Source: an uncultured Verrucomicrobiota bacterium
GTDB lineage: Bacteria; Verrucomicrobiota; Verrucomicrobiia; Chthoniobacterales; SZAS-18
DNA length: 7,697 nt
Assembly (NCBI GenBank): GCA_937873255.1
Contig: CALMVM010000496.1
Location: forward strand, 1-7,697
Direction of reading: 5' to 3'
The translations under genes were made by a program, and so were the position numbers. Shown one piece after another: positions 1 through 5,747 of the stretch (position 1 is the first letter of the stretch; the number at the start of each line of letters is the position of its first letter). The notes below the pieces were generated by a model. The model was not told where the DNA came from, did not search any database, and was given only the letters and a program-made list of their open reading frames with translations.

Positions 1-234
1 CTTCCGCTACTGCCGGCGCACTCGCCGTTCCTCGCGGTGGGTGTTGCGGGGTGCAGCTTGCTCTGGCTGGTGGCGACGGTTTTCTGGCTGTGGATGCTGA
101 TCGACGCCATCCTCAGCCCGCGCCGGGGAGGGGAAAAAATCGTCTGGGTGCTGGTGGTGTTGTTGCTGCACGTGCTCGGCGCGCTGATCTATTTTTTCAT
201 CGGTCGCGGCGGCGTGCGGGGCCCGATTGTCTAG
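1..234 (+). CDS. Small two-helix membrane protein, PLDc_N-like (5' end probably outside the window)
   Basis: This short integral membrane protein resembles the phospholipase D-nuclease N-terminal (PLDc_N) family. It has two hydrophobic helices, the first around WLVATVFWLWMLIDAIL and the second around VWVLVVLLLHVLGALIYFF. They are separated by a short basic loop (SPRRGGEK), and the tail ends at IGRGGVRGPIV. The WxWMLIDxI motif followed by a K/W-rich second helix ending in GALIYFFIGR is the family signature. Stand-alone members are usually about 60 to 80 residues and have no catalytic domain, and their molecular role is not established. A GTG at 37 would give 65 residues. However, the frame stays open to base 1 and reads LPLLPAHSPFLA, a plausible hydrophobic lead-in, and no ribosome binding site precedes the GTG, so the true start is likely upstream of the window. 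The stop codon TAG at 232-234 overlaps the stop of the convergent hydrolase gene. Confidence 0.72.
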   Translation, partial: LPLLPAHSPFLAVGVAGCSLLWLVATVFWLWMLIDAILSPRRGGEKIVWVLVVLLLHVLGALIYFFIGRGGVRGPIV

Positions 235-1325
235 CCGGGACGTTGCAGGAACCCGGCGCTTTCCAGTTGCCGGAACGCCTCGGGCATCAGCGTGAAGCCG
301 AGGTGCCCCTGCGCGCCTTGCACGAAACGTGAGCCCGCCCAGCGTTCGTGCAGCGCGCGCAGACTGCCGGGAGTCACGATGGTGTCGTAATCCCCCGCCA
401 TCAGCAGGACACGCGCGGGGTCGTCGAGCGGGTGGTGTTGCGACGCCGAGCCGAGGCGGCCGAGCGTCGGCATCCCCGGGGAATCGGCCGTGACGCCCGT
501 GCGGCGCAGTTGCCGACGAATGGCGCGCGAGGCGGGGCTGCGCCAGATCACGTCGAGTGAGTCGATGATGGGTTGGACGAGCGCGACGAACCGGAAGCCG
601 CCCTCCACGCAACTCCACAGCGAGCCAACCCAGCCGCCGTAGCTCGTCGCCCAGACGCCGAATCCGCCTGCGCCCGCGCGTTGCATCGCGCGGCGGAGTT
701 GACGTAGTTCTTTCACGCCCTGGCGGATACCCTCGGCGGTGCGCAGCATGTCGCTGCCGATGGTCAGTTCGCCGTTGAAATACCCCGGCGGCCGGCGGCT
801 ATAATGGTACGGCAGATGGACAAAACACGCGTTCCAGCCGCGCCGGTGAAAGGCACGCGCCCACATCCGGTAGCCGAGGTCGCTGGCGGACATCAACGCG
901 TGCAGCAGGAAAACCGTCGGCGCGCCCGGCCAGTTTTCGCCCACGGGAAAGAAATCCACCCGCGCGCGGTCGTTGGCGGCGAACCCGCTCGGATGCAGAC
1001 TGGGCCAGGTGATGGGATAGGCGAGGGGGATGCCGTCGCGGTCGAGTCGCGCGGGAGCGTCGGCGGGCGGGAGGACGGGTTCGTCCGCGCCGGCGTCGGG
1101 CGGCAGGGAATAAAAGGCGTCGAGCGGCTCGTGTTCGTGCGCGGCGGCGTACGCGGCGAATTCCGCCGGCGTGGTGACGTGCCGCCGGCCCTGGCGGGTC
1201 TGGACGAGGTTAAGCACCCCGAGCGTGAAGGCGTCCGCCACCCAGGCTCCCGCGCGCGAACGCCACGGCGCGACCGGCGGCAGCGCGGGCTGATCGATGG
1301 TGCGCAGGAGGCGGCGCGGAGGCAT
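231..1325 (-). CDS. Alpha/beta hydrolase, ABHD18/DUF2048-like
   Basis: This is a 364-residue protein with an alpha/beta hydrolase core in its second half. Visible elements in order are: strand and oxyanion region VFLLHALMSASD (about 138-149); a PYHYSRRPPGY segment (172-182); the nucleophile elbow WATSYGGW with Ser228; the acid strand LLMAGDYDTIV with Asp314 (or Asp312); and QGAQGHLGF with His341. Together they make a complete Ser-Asp-His triad. The elbow is AxSxG instead of the canonical GxSxG. The long N-terminal part (1-130) and the overall motif order recall the ABHD18/DUF2048 group, but the substrate is unknown. No signal peptide is evident. ATG 1325 is the only plausible start, because an in-frame TAG lies five codons upstream at 1338-1340; no Shine-Dalgarno sequence is seen. 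It lies 33 bp downstream of the acyltransferase gene on the same strand, so a lipid or ester substrate is a reasonable inference, no more. Confidence 0.85.
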   Translation of the reverse strand: MPPRRLLRTIDQPALPPVAPWRSRAGAWVADAFTLGVLNLVQTRQGRRHVTTPAEFAAYAAAHEHEPLDAFYSLPPDAGADEPVLPPADAPARLDRDGIPLAYPITWPSLHPSGFAANDRARVDFFPVGENWPGAPTVFLLHALMSASDLGYRMWARAFHRRGWNACFVHLPYHYSRRPPGYFNGELTIGSDMLRTAEGIRQGVKELRQLRRAMQRAGAGGFGVWATSYGGWVGSLWSCVEGGFRFVALVQPIIDSLDVIWRSPASRAIRRQLRRTGVTADSPGMPTLGRLGSASQHHPLDDPARVLLMAGDYDTIVTPGSLRALHERWAGSRFVQGAQGHLGFTLMPEAFRQLESAGFLQRPG

Positions 1326-1358
1326 GAGGGCGGCACTCTAACACACACGGCGAAAACC

Positions 1359-2108
1359 TCATGCGCGCCCGTTTCGCTGCTGGAAGGTCATCGGCAAATC
1401 GTCGGGCTGTAGATCAAACGCCATCTTCATCTCCGCGTACAACGCCCGGAGCCGTTCACCGAGCAGGCCCGCCGATGGGTCGGTCCATTCGTCGGGGCGG
1501 ATCGGTGGGCCGAAGCCGATCCACACCGGCACCCGCCCGCGCCAGGGTTGCCAGTTGCGCGCCACGTAAAGGCGATCCGTGCCGAGGATGACGCATGGCA
1601 CGACCGGGACGCGTTCGCGCGCGGCCAGCCACGCCGCCCCGCGCGCGATGGGCGCGCCTTCGAGCACGGAGGTCGCACCCGAGCGGAGGCCGCCTTCGGG
1701 AAAGATTCCCAAAACGCGCCCACCCCGCAGCCGCCGCAACGATTCGCGTACCGCACCGAGCACGGGGGTGGGCCACGGCAGGGAAATGCCGCCGGATTTT
1801 CGCATCCACGCGCCGAGGCCGTAGGGCAGGAAAAATTCCTCCGTCGTGAGCCAGTCGATGGCTCCGGGGGCGGTCATCGTCAGGATCGGGCCGTCGAAGT
1901 GGCTGATGTGGTTGGCGGCCAGAACGAACGCCCCCCGTCCGCGCCGCAACGCCGCGACGTTTTCGTAGCCGTGCAGTTGCCGGCGGATAAAACCCGCGAG
2001 CAGACTCCAGACGATCCCCTGCGACACCCAGTAGGCCCAATTCCCGCGTGGGGCGCGCCAGCCGGCTGATCGAGGTGGTTGTCGTTCTCCGAACGGCATT
2101 GGTCCCAT
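1359..2108 (-). CDS. 1-acyl-sn-glycerol-3-phosphate acyltransferase family (PlsC-like)
   Basis: This is a membrane-associated acyltransferase of the PlsC/LPLAT superfamily, whose members typically transfer an acyl group to lysophosphatidic acid to make phosphatidic acid. Numbering from ATG 2108 (249 aa), it shows a hydrophobic N-terminal segment (about 24-41), the catalytic HX4D motif NHISHFD (His67, Asp72), the substrate-binding FPEGG block (136-140) followed by LRSG, and the VPVVPCVILG motif (168-177). These are the family blocks in the correct order, and the length is normal. The start is uncertain. An in-frame TTG lies at 2135, and ATGs lie at 2108 and 2099. All three fall inside the REP-like repeat at 2072-2188, so the first 10 or so residues are repeat-derived and not family sequence. 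A weak GGGA precedes the 2099 ATG. It sits between the M20 gene and the hydrolase gene, probably in one transcript. Exact acceptor specificity cannot be read from sequence. Confidence 0.88.
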   Translation of the reverse strand: MGPMPFGERQPPRSAGWRAPRGNWAYWVSQGIVWSLLAGFIRRQLHGYENVAALRRGRGAFVLAANHISHFDGPILTMTAPGAIDWLTTEEFFLPYGLGAWMRKSGGISLPWPTPVLGAVRESLRRLRGGRVLGIFPEGGLRSGATSVLEGAPIARGAAWLAARERVPVVPCVILGTDRLYVARNWQPWRGRVPVWIGFGPPIRPDEWTDPSAGLLGERLRALYAEMKMAFDLQPDDLPMTFQQRNGRA

Positions 2109-2188
2109 TTGCGGCGACCGCCGCCTGAAATGCAAGACGCCTGCGGCGTGAAGGAAACGAATGCCGCTCGGAGAGCGCCATCCACCTC
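2072..2188. repeat. REP-like inverted pair (BIME-like element)
   Basis: Two 29-bp arms, 2072-2100 on the plus strand and 2160-2188 on the minus strand, match at roughly 24 positions (shared GAGGTGG, TCTCCGA and CGGCATT). Each arm folds into a hairpin with a TCC loop (GTCGTTC/GAACGGC in the left arm; CGCTC/GAGCG on the plus strand of the right arm, extended past one mismatch). Each arm is followed inward by exactly 10 nt (2101-2110 and 2150-2159) and then by a second GC-rich hairpin: GCGGCG-AC-CGCCGC at 2111-2124 and ACGCC-TGC-GGCGT at 2137-2149. A 12-nt centre (2125-2136) separates the two halves. This symmetry is typical of REP doublets mobilised by RAYT-type transposases; no such transposase is in the window. 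The right arm begins inside the TGA of the M20 gene, and the left arm lies within the 5' end of the acyltransferase gene. Confidence 0.8.
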
Positions 2189-3332
2189 AAATGCGCGCGA
2201 GGAATCTCTTGTAAAACTCCACGCCCGCCAGCAGATCGTCCTCCGCGAGAAACTCGTCGGCGGTGTGCGCCTGCGCGATGTCGCCCGGCCCGGCGGCCAC
2301 GGCGGGAATCCCGGCCGCCGCCAGCACGCTGCCGTCGCAGAACCACGGCGCGCCGACGCAACGCCCACCCGCCGTTTCCAAGGCACGAACACACGGATGG
2401 TCCGGCGCGGTATGGAGCGGCGCGTGGGTGCGGATCAGTTCGATCCCCAGGTCCGGGCACGCCCGCCGCAACAGCGCGTAGACTTCCTCCAAGAAACCGG
2501 GCCGGTCCTGCGCGGGCAGCGTGCGCAGGTCGAGTTCGACCTCGCAGGTGTCAGGCACGATGTTGACTTTGCTGCCGCCTCCGATGATCCCCACGTTCGC
2601 CGTCGCCGCGCCGAGCAGGGGGTCGGGTTCCCGGGCGAAGGCGGACAGCAATTCGTCGCGCACGGCGCGCACGGCGTCGGCCATCTTGTAGATCGCGTTG
2701 TCGCCGAGGTGCGGCGAGGCCGAGTGCGCGGCGCGTCCGGCGGTGCGCAAACGCAGCCACGTCACGCCTTTGGTCGTGTGGACGATCTGGCAGCGCGTCG
2801 GCTCGCCGACCAACGCGAAATGGGCGTCGGGAAACGCCTCCGCCAGCGCGTAGGCCCCGCGGTTGCCAGCTTCCTCGTCCATCAGCCCGGCGAACCACAC
2901 CTCGTGGTCCAGTTTCGCCACGGCGTCGGAGCCGAGTTCTGCCAGCGCCCAGAGCATCGCGGCCATCGTGCCCTTGGTGTCGGTCGCGCCCCGGCCGTGG
3001 ATTTTGCCGTCGCGCAGGTCGGCCGCGAAGGGGTCAATTGTCATGCCGCGCACGCTGACCGTGTCGAGGTGCGGGCAAAGTAGCAGCTTCGGCTTGCCGG
3101 GACGGTCGGCGGGCAGGCGGCCGACGACGTTGGGCCGGCCGGGGAGGATTTCGGGCAGTTCGGCCTGCGCGCCGAGATCGGCGAGAGCCTGCGCGACGCG
3201 TTCAGCCATGCGGCGCTCGCCCGTGTCCGCCACGCCCACGCCCGGATCGCCCGCCGGATTGACGCTCGGCACGCGCACGAACGCCTGGAGCAGCGCGGTC
3301 ACGCTGTCGGCCGGGAAGCGTCCGAGATTCAT
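2187..3332 (-). CDS. M20 family metallopeptidase, ArgE/DapE-type deacylase
   Basis: This is a 381-residue two-zinc amidohydrolase of the M20A family, the group of acetylornithine deacetylase (ArgE), succinyl-diaminopimelate desuccinylase (DapE) and carboxypeptidase G2. The complete metal and catalytic set is visible: CPHLDTV with zinc ligand His88 and catalytic Asp90, GRGATDTKG with bridging Asp118, MDEEAG with general base Glu153 and ligand Glu154, VGEPT with Glu177, and AQAHTADE with His356. The inserted dimerisation domain is marked by GRAAHSASPHLGDNAI (199-214), whose His is typical of this domain. Length is normal for the family. ATG 3332 is 24 bp after the epimerase stop, which suggests co-transcription. 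The ArgE/DapE split cannot be made confidently from these motifs; other N-acyl amino acid deacylases are possible. No arginine or lysine biosynthesis genes are adjacent. The stop TGA (2187-2189) overlaps the outer end of the REP-like element. Confidence 0.9.
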   Translation of the reverse strand: MNLGRFPADSVTALLQAFVRVPSVNPAGDPGVGVADTGERRMAERVAQALADLGAQAELPEILPGRPNVVGRLPADRPGKPKLLLCPHLDTVSVRGMTIDPFAADLRDGKIHGRGATDTKGTMAAMLWALAELGSDAVAKLDHEVWFAGLMDEEAGNRGAYALAEAFPDAHFALVGEPTRCQIVHTTKGVTWLRLRTAGRAAHSASPHLGDNAIYKMADAVRAVRDELLSAFAREPDPLLGAATANVGIIGGGSKVNIVPDTCEVELDLRTLPAQDRPGFLEEVYALLRRACPDLGIELIRTHAPLHTAPDHPCVRALETAGGRCVGAPWFCDGSVLAAAGIPAVAAGPGDIAQAHTADEFLAEDDLLAGVEFYKRFLARI

Positions 3333-3356
3333 CGGGGAGGGATCAGGTCACGCCCG

Positions 3357-4346
3357 CTAACCTGCCGTGTGGGCTTCGTGCAGCGTTGTGTCTCGTCGGG
3401 GAGACTGTGAGGAAAGATCCCATTCCACGAAACGCGGGATGCCCTCCGCAATCGGCGTGGACGGCGCGTAACCGAGCCCCCGCCGGGCCTTGGTGATGTC
3501 CGCGAACGTGCGCGGCACGTCGCCGGGCCGGCCGGGCCGGTAGCGGACCGAGGCCTTTTTGCCCAGCGCGCCCTCGATGAGCGCGATCAGTTCGGTCACG
3601 CTGGTCGTCGCGTACTCGCCGAGGTTGAACACGTCGAAAATCGGCCCCTCGTAATCCAGCGCCGCCATCACGCCCTGGATCGTGTCGTCGATGTACGTGA
3701 AATCCCGCTGCACCGAGCCGTCGCCGTAGACCTCGATTTCCTGGCCGCGATGGATGCGCTTGGTGAACTGGTGGATCGCCAGGTCCGGCCGCAGGCGCGG
3801 GCCGTAGGCGTTGAAAAACCGCAGACACACCGCGCGCAGGCCGTGGAGGTGCGCGTAGTTCGAGCAAAGCTGCTCGGCCGCCAGTTTCGTCGCCGCGTAG
3901 GGGCTGACCGTCGGCGCGGGCGGCATGTCCTCGCGGAACGGCACTGTCGGGGCCAGCCCGTACACCGACGAGGAACTGGCGAACACGAACCGCCCCACGC
4001 CGCCCTCACGCGTGGCTTCGAGCAAATTGAGCGTGCCGGTGATGTTGGTATCCACGTACAGACGCGGCTCCTTGATGGACGGCCCGACGCCCGCGCGGGC
4101 GGCGAGGTGGAAAATCGCGTCGTAACGCCCCCGTCCCACGGCCCGCGACACCGCCTGGGCGTCGCGCACGTCGGCCGTGTGCAAATCGATCCGGTCACGG
4201 ACGGCGGCGAGGTTGGCGTGCTTGATCTGCGGATCATAGTAGTCGTTGAAATCGTCCAGCACGCCCACCCGGTGGCCGGCGGAAAGCAGCGCCTCCACCA
4301 GGTGCGAGCCGATGAAGCCGGCACCGCCGGTGACGAGGATTTCCAT
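3357..4346 (-). CDS. NAD-dependent sugar-nucleotide epimerase (extended SDR, UDP-glucose/UDP-glucuronate 4-epimerase-like)
   Basis: This is a 329-residue extended short-chain dehydrogenase/reductase. Its N-terminal Rossmann motif is TGGAGFIGSH (Gly7, Gly10, Gly13), with LDDFND (Asp31/Asp32) at the end of strand two favouring NAD over NADP. The catalytic set is the SSSSVYG block (124-130), then Tyr150 and Lys154 in SPYAATKLAAEQ. Substrate-side motifs are RFFNAYGPRLRPDLAI (176-191), YGDGSVQRDFTYIDD (207-221) and RPGRPGDVP (270-278). These are characteristic of GalE and UDP-glucuronate 4-epimerase relatives that act on UDP-sugars for surface polysaccharides. DDFNDYYDP resembles UDP-glucuronate epimerases, but their usual GVRYS stretch reads GVGPS here (86-90), so the exact substrate is open. 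It is cytosolic. It is the first protein gene after the SRP RNA on this strand and is followed by the M20 gene after 24 bp. No Shine-Dalgarno sequence is visible ahead of the ATG. A small hairpin (CCCCG-GCG-CGGGG, 4369-4381) lies in its leader. Confidence 0.9.
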   Translation of the reverse strand: MEILVTGGAGFIGSHLVEALLSAGHRVGVLDDFNDYYDPQIKHANLAAVRDRIDLHTADVRDAQAVSRAVGRGRYDAIFHLAARAGVGPSIKEPRLYVDTNITGTLNLLEATREGGVGRFVFASSSSVYGLAPTVPFREDMPPAPTVSPYAATKLAAEQLCSNYAHLHGLRAVCLRFFNAYGPRLRPDLAIHQFTKRIHRGQEIEVYGDGSVQRDFTYIDDTIQGVMAALDYEGPIFDVFNLGEYATTSVTELIALIEGALGKKASVRYRPGRPGDVPRTFADITKARRGLGYAPSTPIAEGIPRFVEWDLSSQSPRRDTTLHEAHTAG

Positions 4347-4388
4347 GGGATCGATGAGGGGGTCGCCGCCCCGGCGCGGGGTTCAACG

Positions 4389-4403
4389 GGTAAAAGAAAA
4401 ATA
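4389..4403 (-). terminator. Possible intrinsic terminator of the SRP RNA
   Basis: On the minus strand the closing helix of the SRP RNA is followed immediately by a T-rich run (TATTTTTCTTTTA). A long GC-containing stem plus a T tract could end ffs transcription in the way an intrinsic terminator does. If it is efficient, the epimerase gene would need its own promoter between here and 4346, and I cannot identify a clear one. Confidence 0.4.
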
Positions 4404-4494
4404 CCAGAGAGCGACGGCAAGCAGGCTCAGACTACCGTTGCTGCCTTCCGGCCCTGGCGGGGTTTGTCAGGCCTGCATCCATCGTCCCTGGCAA
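4401..4494 (-). ncRNA. ffs: Signal recognition particle RNA, bacterial small (4.5S) type
   Basis: This is the RNA scaffold of the signal recognition particle. It binds Ffh and the receptor FtsY to direct nascent membrane proteins to the translocon. On the minus strand the diagnostic domain IV core GCCAGGGCCGGAAGGCAGCA is intact, with the GGAA tetraloop at 4446-4449 and asymmetric internal-loop bases on both sides. The long helix closes well: CCAGGGA (4485-4491) pairs with TCTCTGG (4404-4410), CGATGG with CCGTCG, and GCAGGC with GCCTGC. The folded core is about 88 nt, which fits the Alu-less bacterial form. Exact ends are inferred from the helix and could differ by a few bases. Confidence 0.95.
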
Positions 4495-4499
4495 CGGCA

Positions 4500-4527
4500 C
4501 TTAAACCCGCTTAAGAAACCCCCGCAA
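4500..4527 (-). promoter_or_regulatory. Putative sigma70-type promoter for ffs
   Basis: Read on the minus strand, TTGCGG (4522-4527) and TTTAAG (4500-4505) are separated by 16 bp and would start transcription about 7 nt downstream, at the predicted 5' end of the SRP RNA. The -10 box matches the consensus at four of six positions, and the -35 keeps only TTG. An inverted CTTAA/TTAAG pair overlaps it. The position is more persuasive than the box quality. Confidence 0.4.
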
Positions 4528-4542
4528 CCGCGATTTTTGCCG

Positions 4543-4548
4543 TAAAAT
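4543..4548 (+). promoter_or_regulatory. Possible -10 box for the coiled-coil/lipoprotein unit
   Basis: TAAAAT on the plus strand matches the TATAAT consensus at five of six positions and lies in the only AT-richer stretch of the divergent ffs/coiled-coil intergenic region. No convincing -35 box is found 16 to 18 bp upstream. If it is real, the transcript would have a leader of roughly 135 nt that includes the inverted repeats at 4606-4663. Confidence 0.25.
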
Positions 4549-4605
4549 CTCCGCGAGACGAGCAAAGGGCTTGCAAGGGGAGGAGTTTTCCCGTTACTTA
4601 CGGGG

Positions 4606-4663
4606 CGATTTTCCGACGGTCCCGGCCTTTTGCCCGAGGCGGCCGCGCCGGCCGGGAAAATCG
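4606..4663 (+). repeat. Overlapping inverted repeats in the 5' leader of the coiled-coil gene
   Basis: CGATTTTCC (4606-4614) is an exact inverse complement of GGAAAATCG (4655-4663). Inside it, TCCCGGCC (4620-4627) is an exact inverse complement of GGCCGGGA (4650-4657). The two stems share bases 4655-4657, so they cannot both form in full. The region is non-coding and ends 25 bp before the ATG. It could be a structured leader, an attenuator or an operator. No T tract or known riboswitch pattern supports a specific choice. The rest of 4549-4688 shows nothing else I can support. Confidence 0.4.
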
Positions 4664-4688
4664 ACAACCCTCCCCCCTCCGTACCGCC

Positions 4689-5459
4689 ATGACCAAGATT
4701 TTCCTCATCGTTTCCGCCGTGCTGCTGATGGCCTCGGCCGCCCTGGGTTTCCTCAATAAAGGCAAGCTCGCCGAAAAGCAGATGGAACTCGTCTCGACCA
4801 AGGCGAGCGTCGACGGCGCCCGCAACGACGCCACCAAGGCCAAGGCCGAACAAAAGAAGGCCGAATCCGCCAAGACCGAGGCCGAAGGAAAGGCCACCGA
4901 CCTGGAAACGAAGCTCACGGCCGTCAACAACGAGATCAGCAGCCTCAACGACAAGGTCACCAAGGCGGAAGCGGACGTGAAGGCCAAGCAGGCCGACATC
5001 GAAACCCTCAACCAGAAGCTCGCCGCCGCGACCCCGCCGCCCGCGATGACCCCGCCGCCCGGCATGGCCGAGGACCTCGACAAGGCCAAGCACCAACTCG
5101 CCGAATTGCAGCTCATCAAGGACGGCCTGGAAGGCCAGCTTAAGAGCGCCCGCGAGGCGCAGCAGGCCGCCGAGCGCCGCGTCGCCCAGCGCGAGCAGGC
5201 CGACCAGAAGACCGGCCTGACGGGCCGCGTGCTCGCGGTGGACCGCAACTGGAATTTCGTCGTGCTCAACCTCGGCGGGCGCAGCGGCGTCAACGCCAAC
5301 GAGACGATGGTCATCCGGCGCGGCACGAGCCTGGTGGGCCGGGTGCGCGTGACCTCGGTGGAGCCCACGCAGTCCATCGCGGACATCGTGCCGAATTCCG
5401 TCCCCGCCGGCGTGAGCGTGCAAACGGGCGACACGGTGGTTTACGCAGGAGGCAGCTAA
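4689..5459 (+). CDS. Exported/membrane-anchored coiled-coil protein with C-terminal beta-rich domain
   Basis: I recognise the architecture but not a named gene. Residues 1-21 form a hydrophobic segment (IFLIVSAVLLMASAALGFL) that acts as a signal peptide or, lacking a clear cleavage site, an N-terminal anchor. Residues 25-113 are rich in Ala, Lys, Glu and Gln in heptad-like order, a long coiled coil. A tandem TPPPAM-TPPPGM linker (115-126) interrupts it, and a second coiled coil follows (127-172). Residues 175-256 change character to a Val/Gly-rich beta domain with GRVLAVDRNWNFVVLNLGG, then MVIRRGTSLVGRVRVTSV and a closing GDTVVY. This resembles the beta-barrel domains of MreC or FlgT-like proteins, but homology is an inference. 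Most of the protein is probably periplasmic. ATG 4689 has no strong Shine-Dalgarno sequence. The lipoprotein gene starts 19 bp after its stop, so the two are likely one operon and may act together at the envelope. Confidence 0.85.
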   Translation: MTKIFLIVSAVLLMASAALGFLNKGKLAEKQMELVSTKASVDGARNDATKAKAEQKKAESAKTEAEGKATDLETKLTAVNNEISSLNDKVTKAEADVKAKQADIETLNQKLAAATPPPAMTPPPGMAEDLDKAKHQLAELQLIKDGLEGQLKSAREAQQAAERRVAQREQADQKTGLTGRVLAVDRNWNFVVLNLGGRSGVNANETMVIRRGTSLVGRVRVTSVEPTQSIADIVPNSVPAGVSVQTGDTVVYAGGS

Positions 5460-5478
5460 TCCAAACGTGACTGGTTTT

Positions 5479-5718
5479 ATGAAAGAAATGTTTTCGTCGG
5501 TGATGGCGCGCCGGATGGCGTTGACCGTGGTGGGTATGGCAGGCGTGGCGATGCTGTCGAGCTGCCAGGGGGCTGGCGACCAGCCGGTGGACCGTTCGGG
5601 GATGCTCTCCGCGAACGATCAGGTCAGCACCGTGCCATGGAACAAGCCGCAGGGTTGGGAAAACAAGAGCCAGCTCGGCGCGCTCGCCAACGACCCGCGC
5701 ATCGGCGGCCAGCAGTAA
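5479..5718 (+). CDS. Small lipoprotein of unknown function
   Basis: This is a 79-residue precursor (83 if the upstream GTG at 5467 is used). It has a basic n-region (MKEMFSSVMARRM), a hydrophobic h-region (ALTVVGMAGVAML) and the lipobox LSSC, with the lipidated Cys at residue 29 from the ATG. Gln at position +2 of the mature protein favours outer-membrane sorting by the Lol rule known from enterobacteria. The mature part, about 50 residues, is polar and contains a VPWNKPQGWENKSQLGAL stretch. Its Trp/Pro pattern looks like that of small conserved lipoproteins I associate with Verrucomicrobia; I cannot name a family. It follows the coiled-coil gene by 19 bp and is likely co-transcribed with it. 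I chose the ATG because it begins the basic n-region directly. The next gene converges after 29 bp with no evident terminator hairpin. Confidence 0.8.
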   Translation: MKEMFSSVMARRMALTVVGMAGVAMLSSCQGAGDQPVDRSGMLSANDQVSTVPWNKPQGWENKSQLGALANDPRIGGQQ

Positions 5719-5747
5719 ACATCGGTGCGGGCTGTTCTGCGGCTCGT

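Noticed and set aside
1456..2460. A 334-codon minus-strand frame spanning the PlsC and M20 genes
   Set aside because: It is Arg/Ala-rich and crosses two genes with clear family motifs in other frames as well as the REP-like repeat.
2079..3083. A 334-codon open frame on the plus strand opposite the M20 gene
   Set aside because: Its composition is Arg/Val/Gln-rich without motifs, while the minus strand carries a complete set of M20 zinc and catalytic residues.
4467..5434. Two long open frames on the minus strand opposite the coiled-coil gene (318 and 278 codons)
   Set aside because: They are low-complexity shadows (His/Gly/Leu-rich and Ser/Ala/Arg-rich) of a GC-biased coding region, match no family I know, and one runs through the SRP RNA.
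5594..5620. A TCTCCG-containing inverted pair (GTTCG/CGAAC) inside the lipoprotein gene as another repeat copy
   Set aside because: It lacks the AGGT lead and the short TCC-loop stem of the true copies, and the sequence is well explained as lipoprotein coding sequence.
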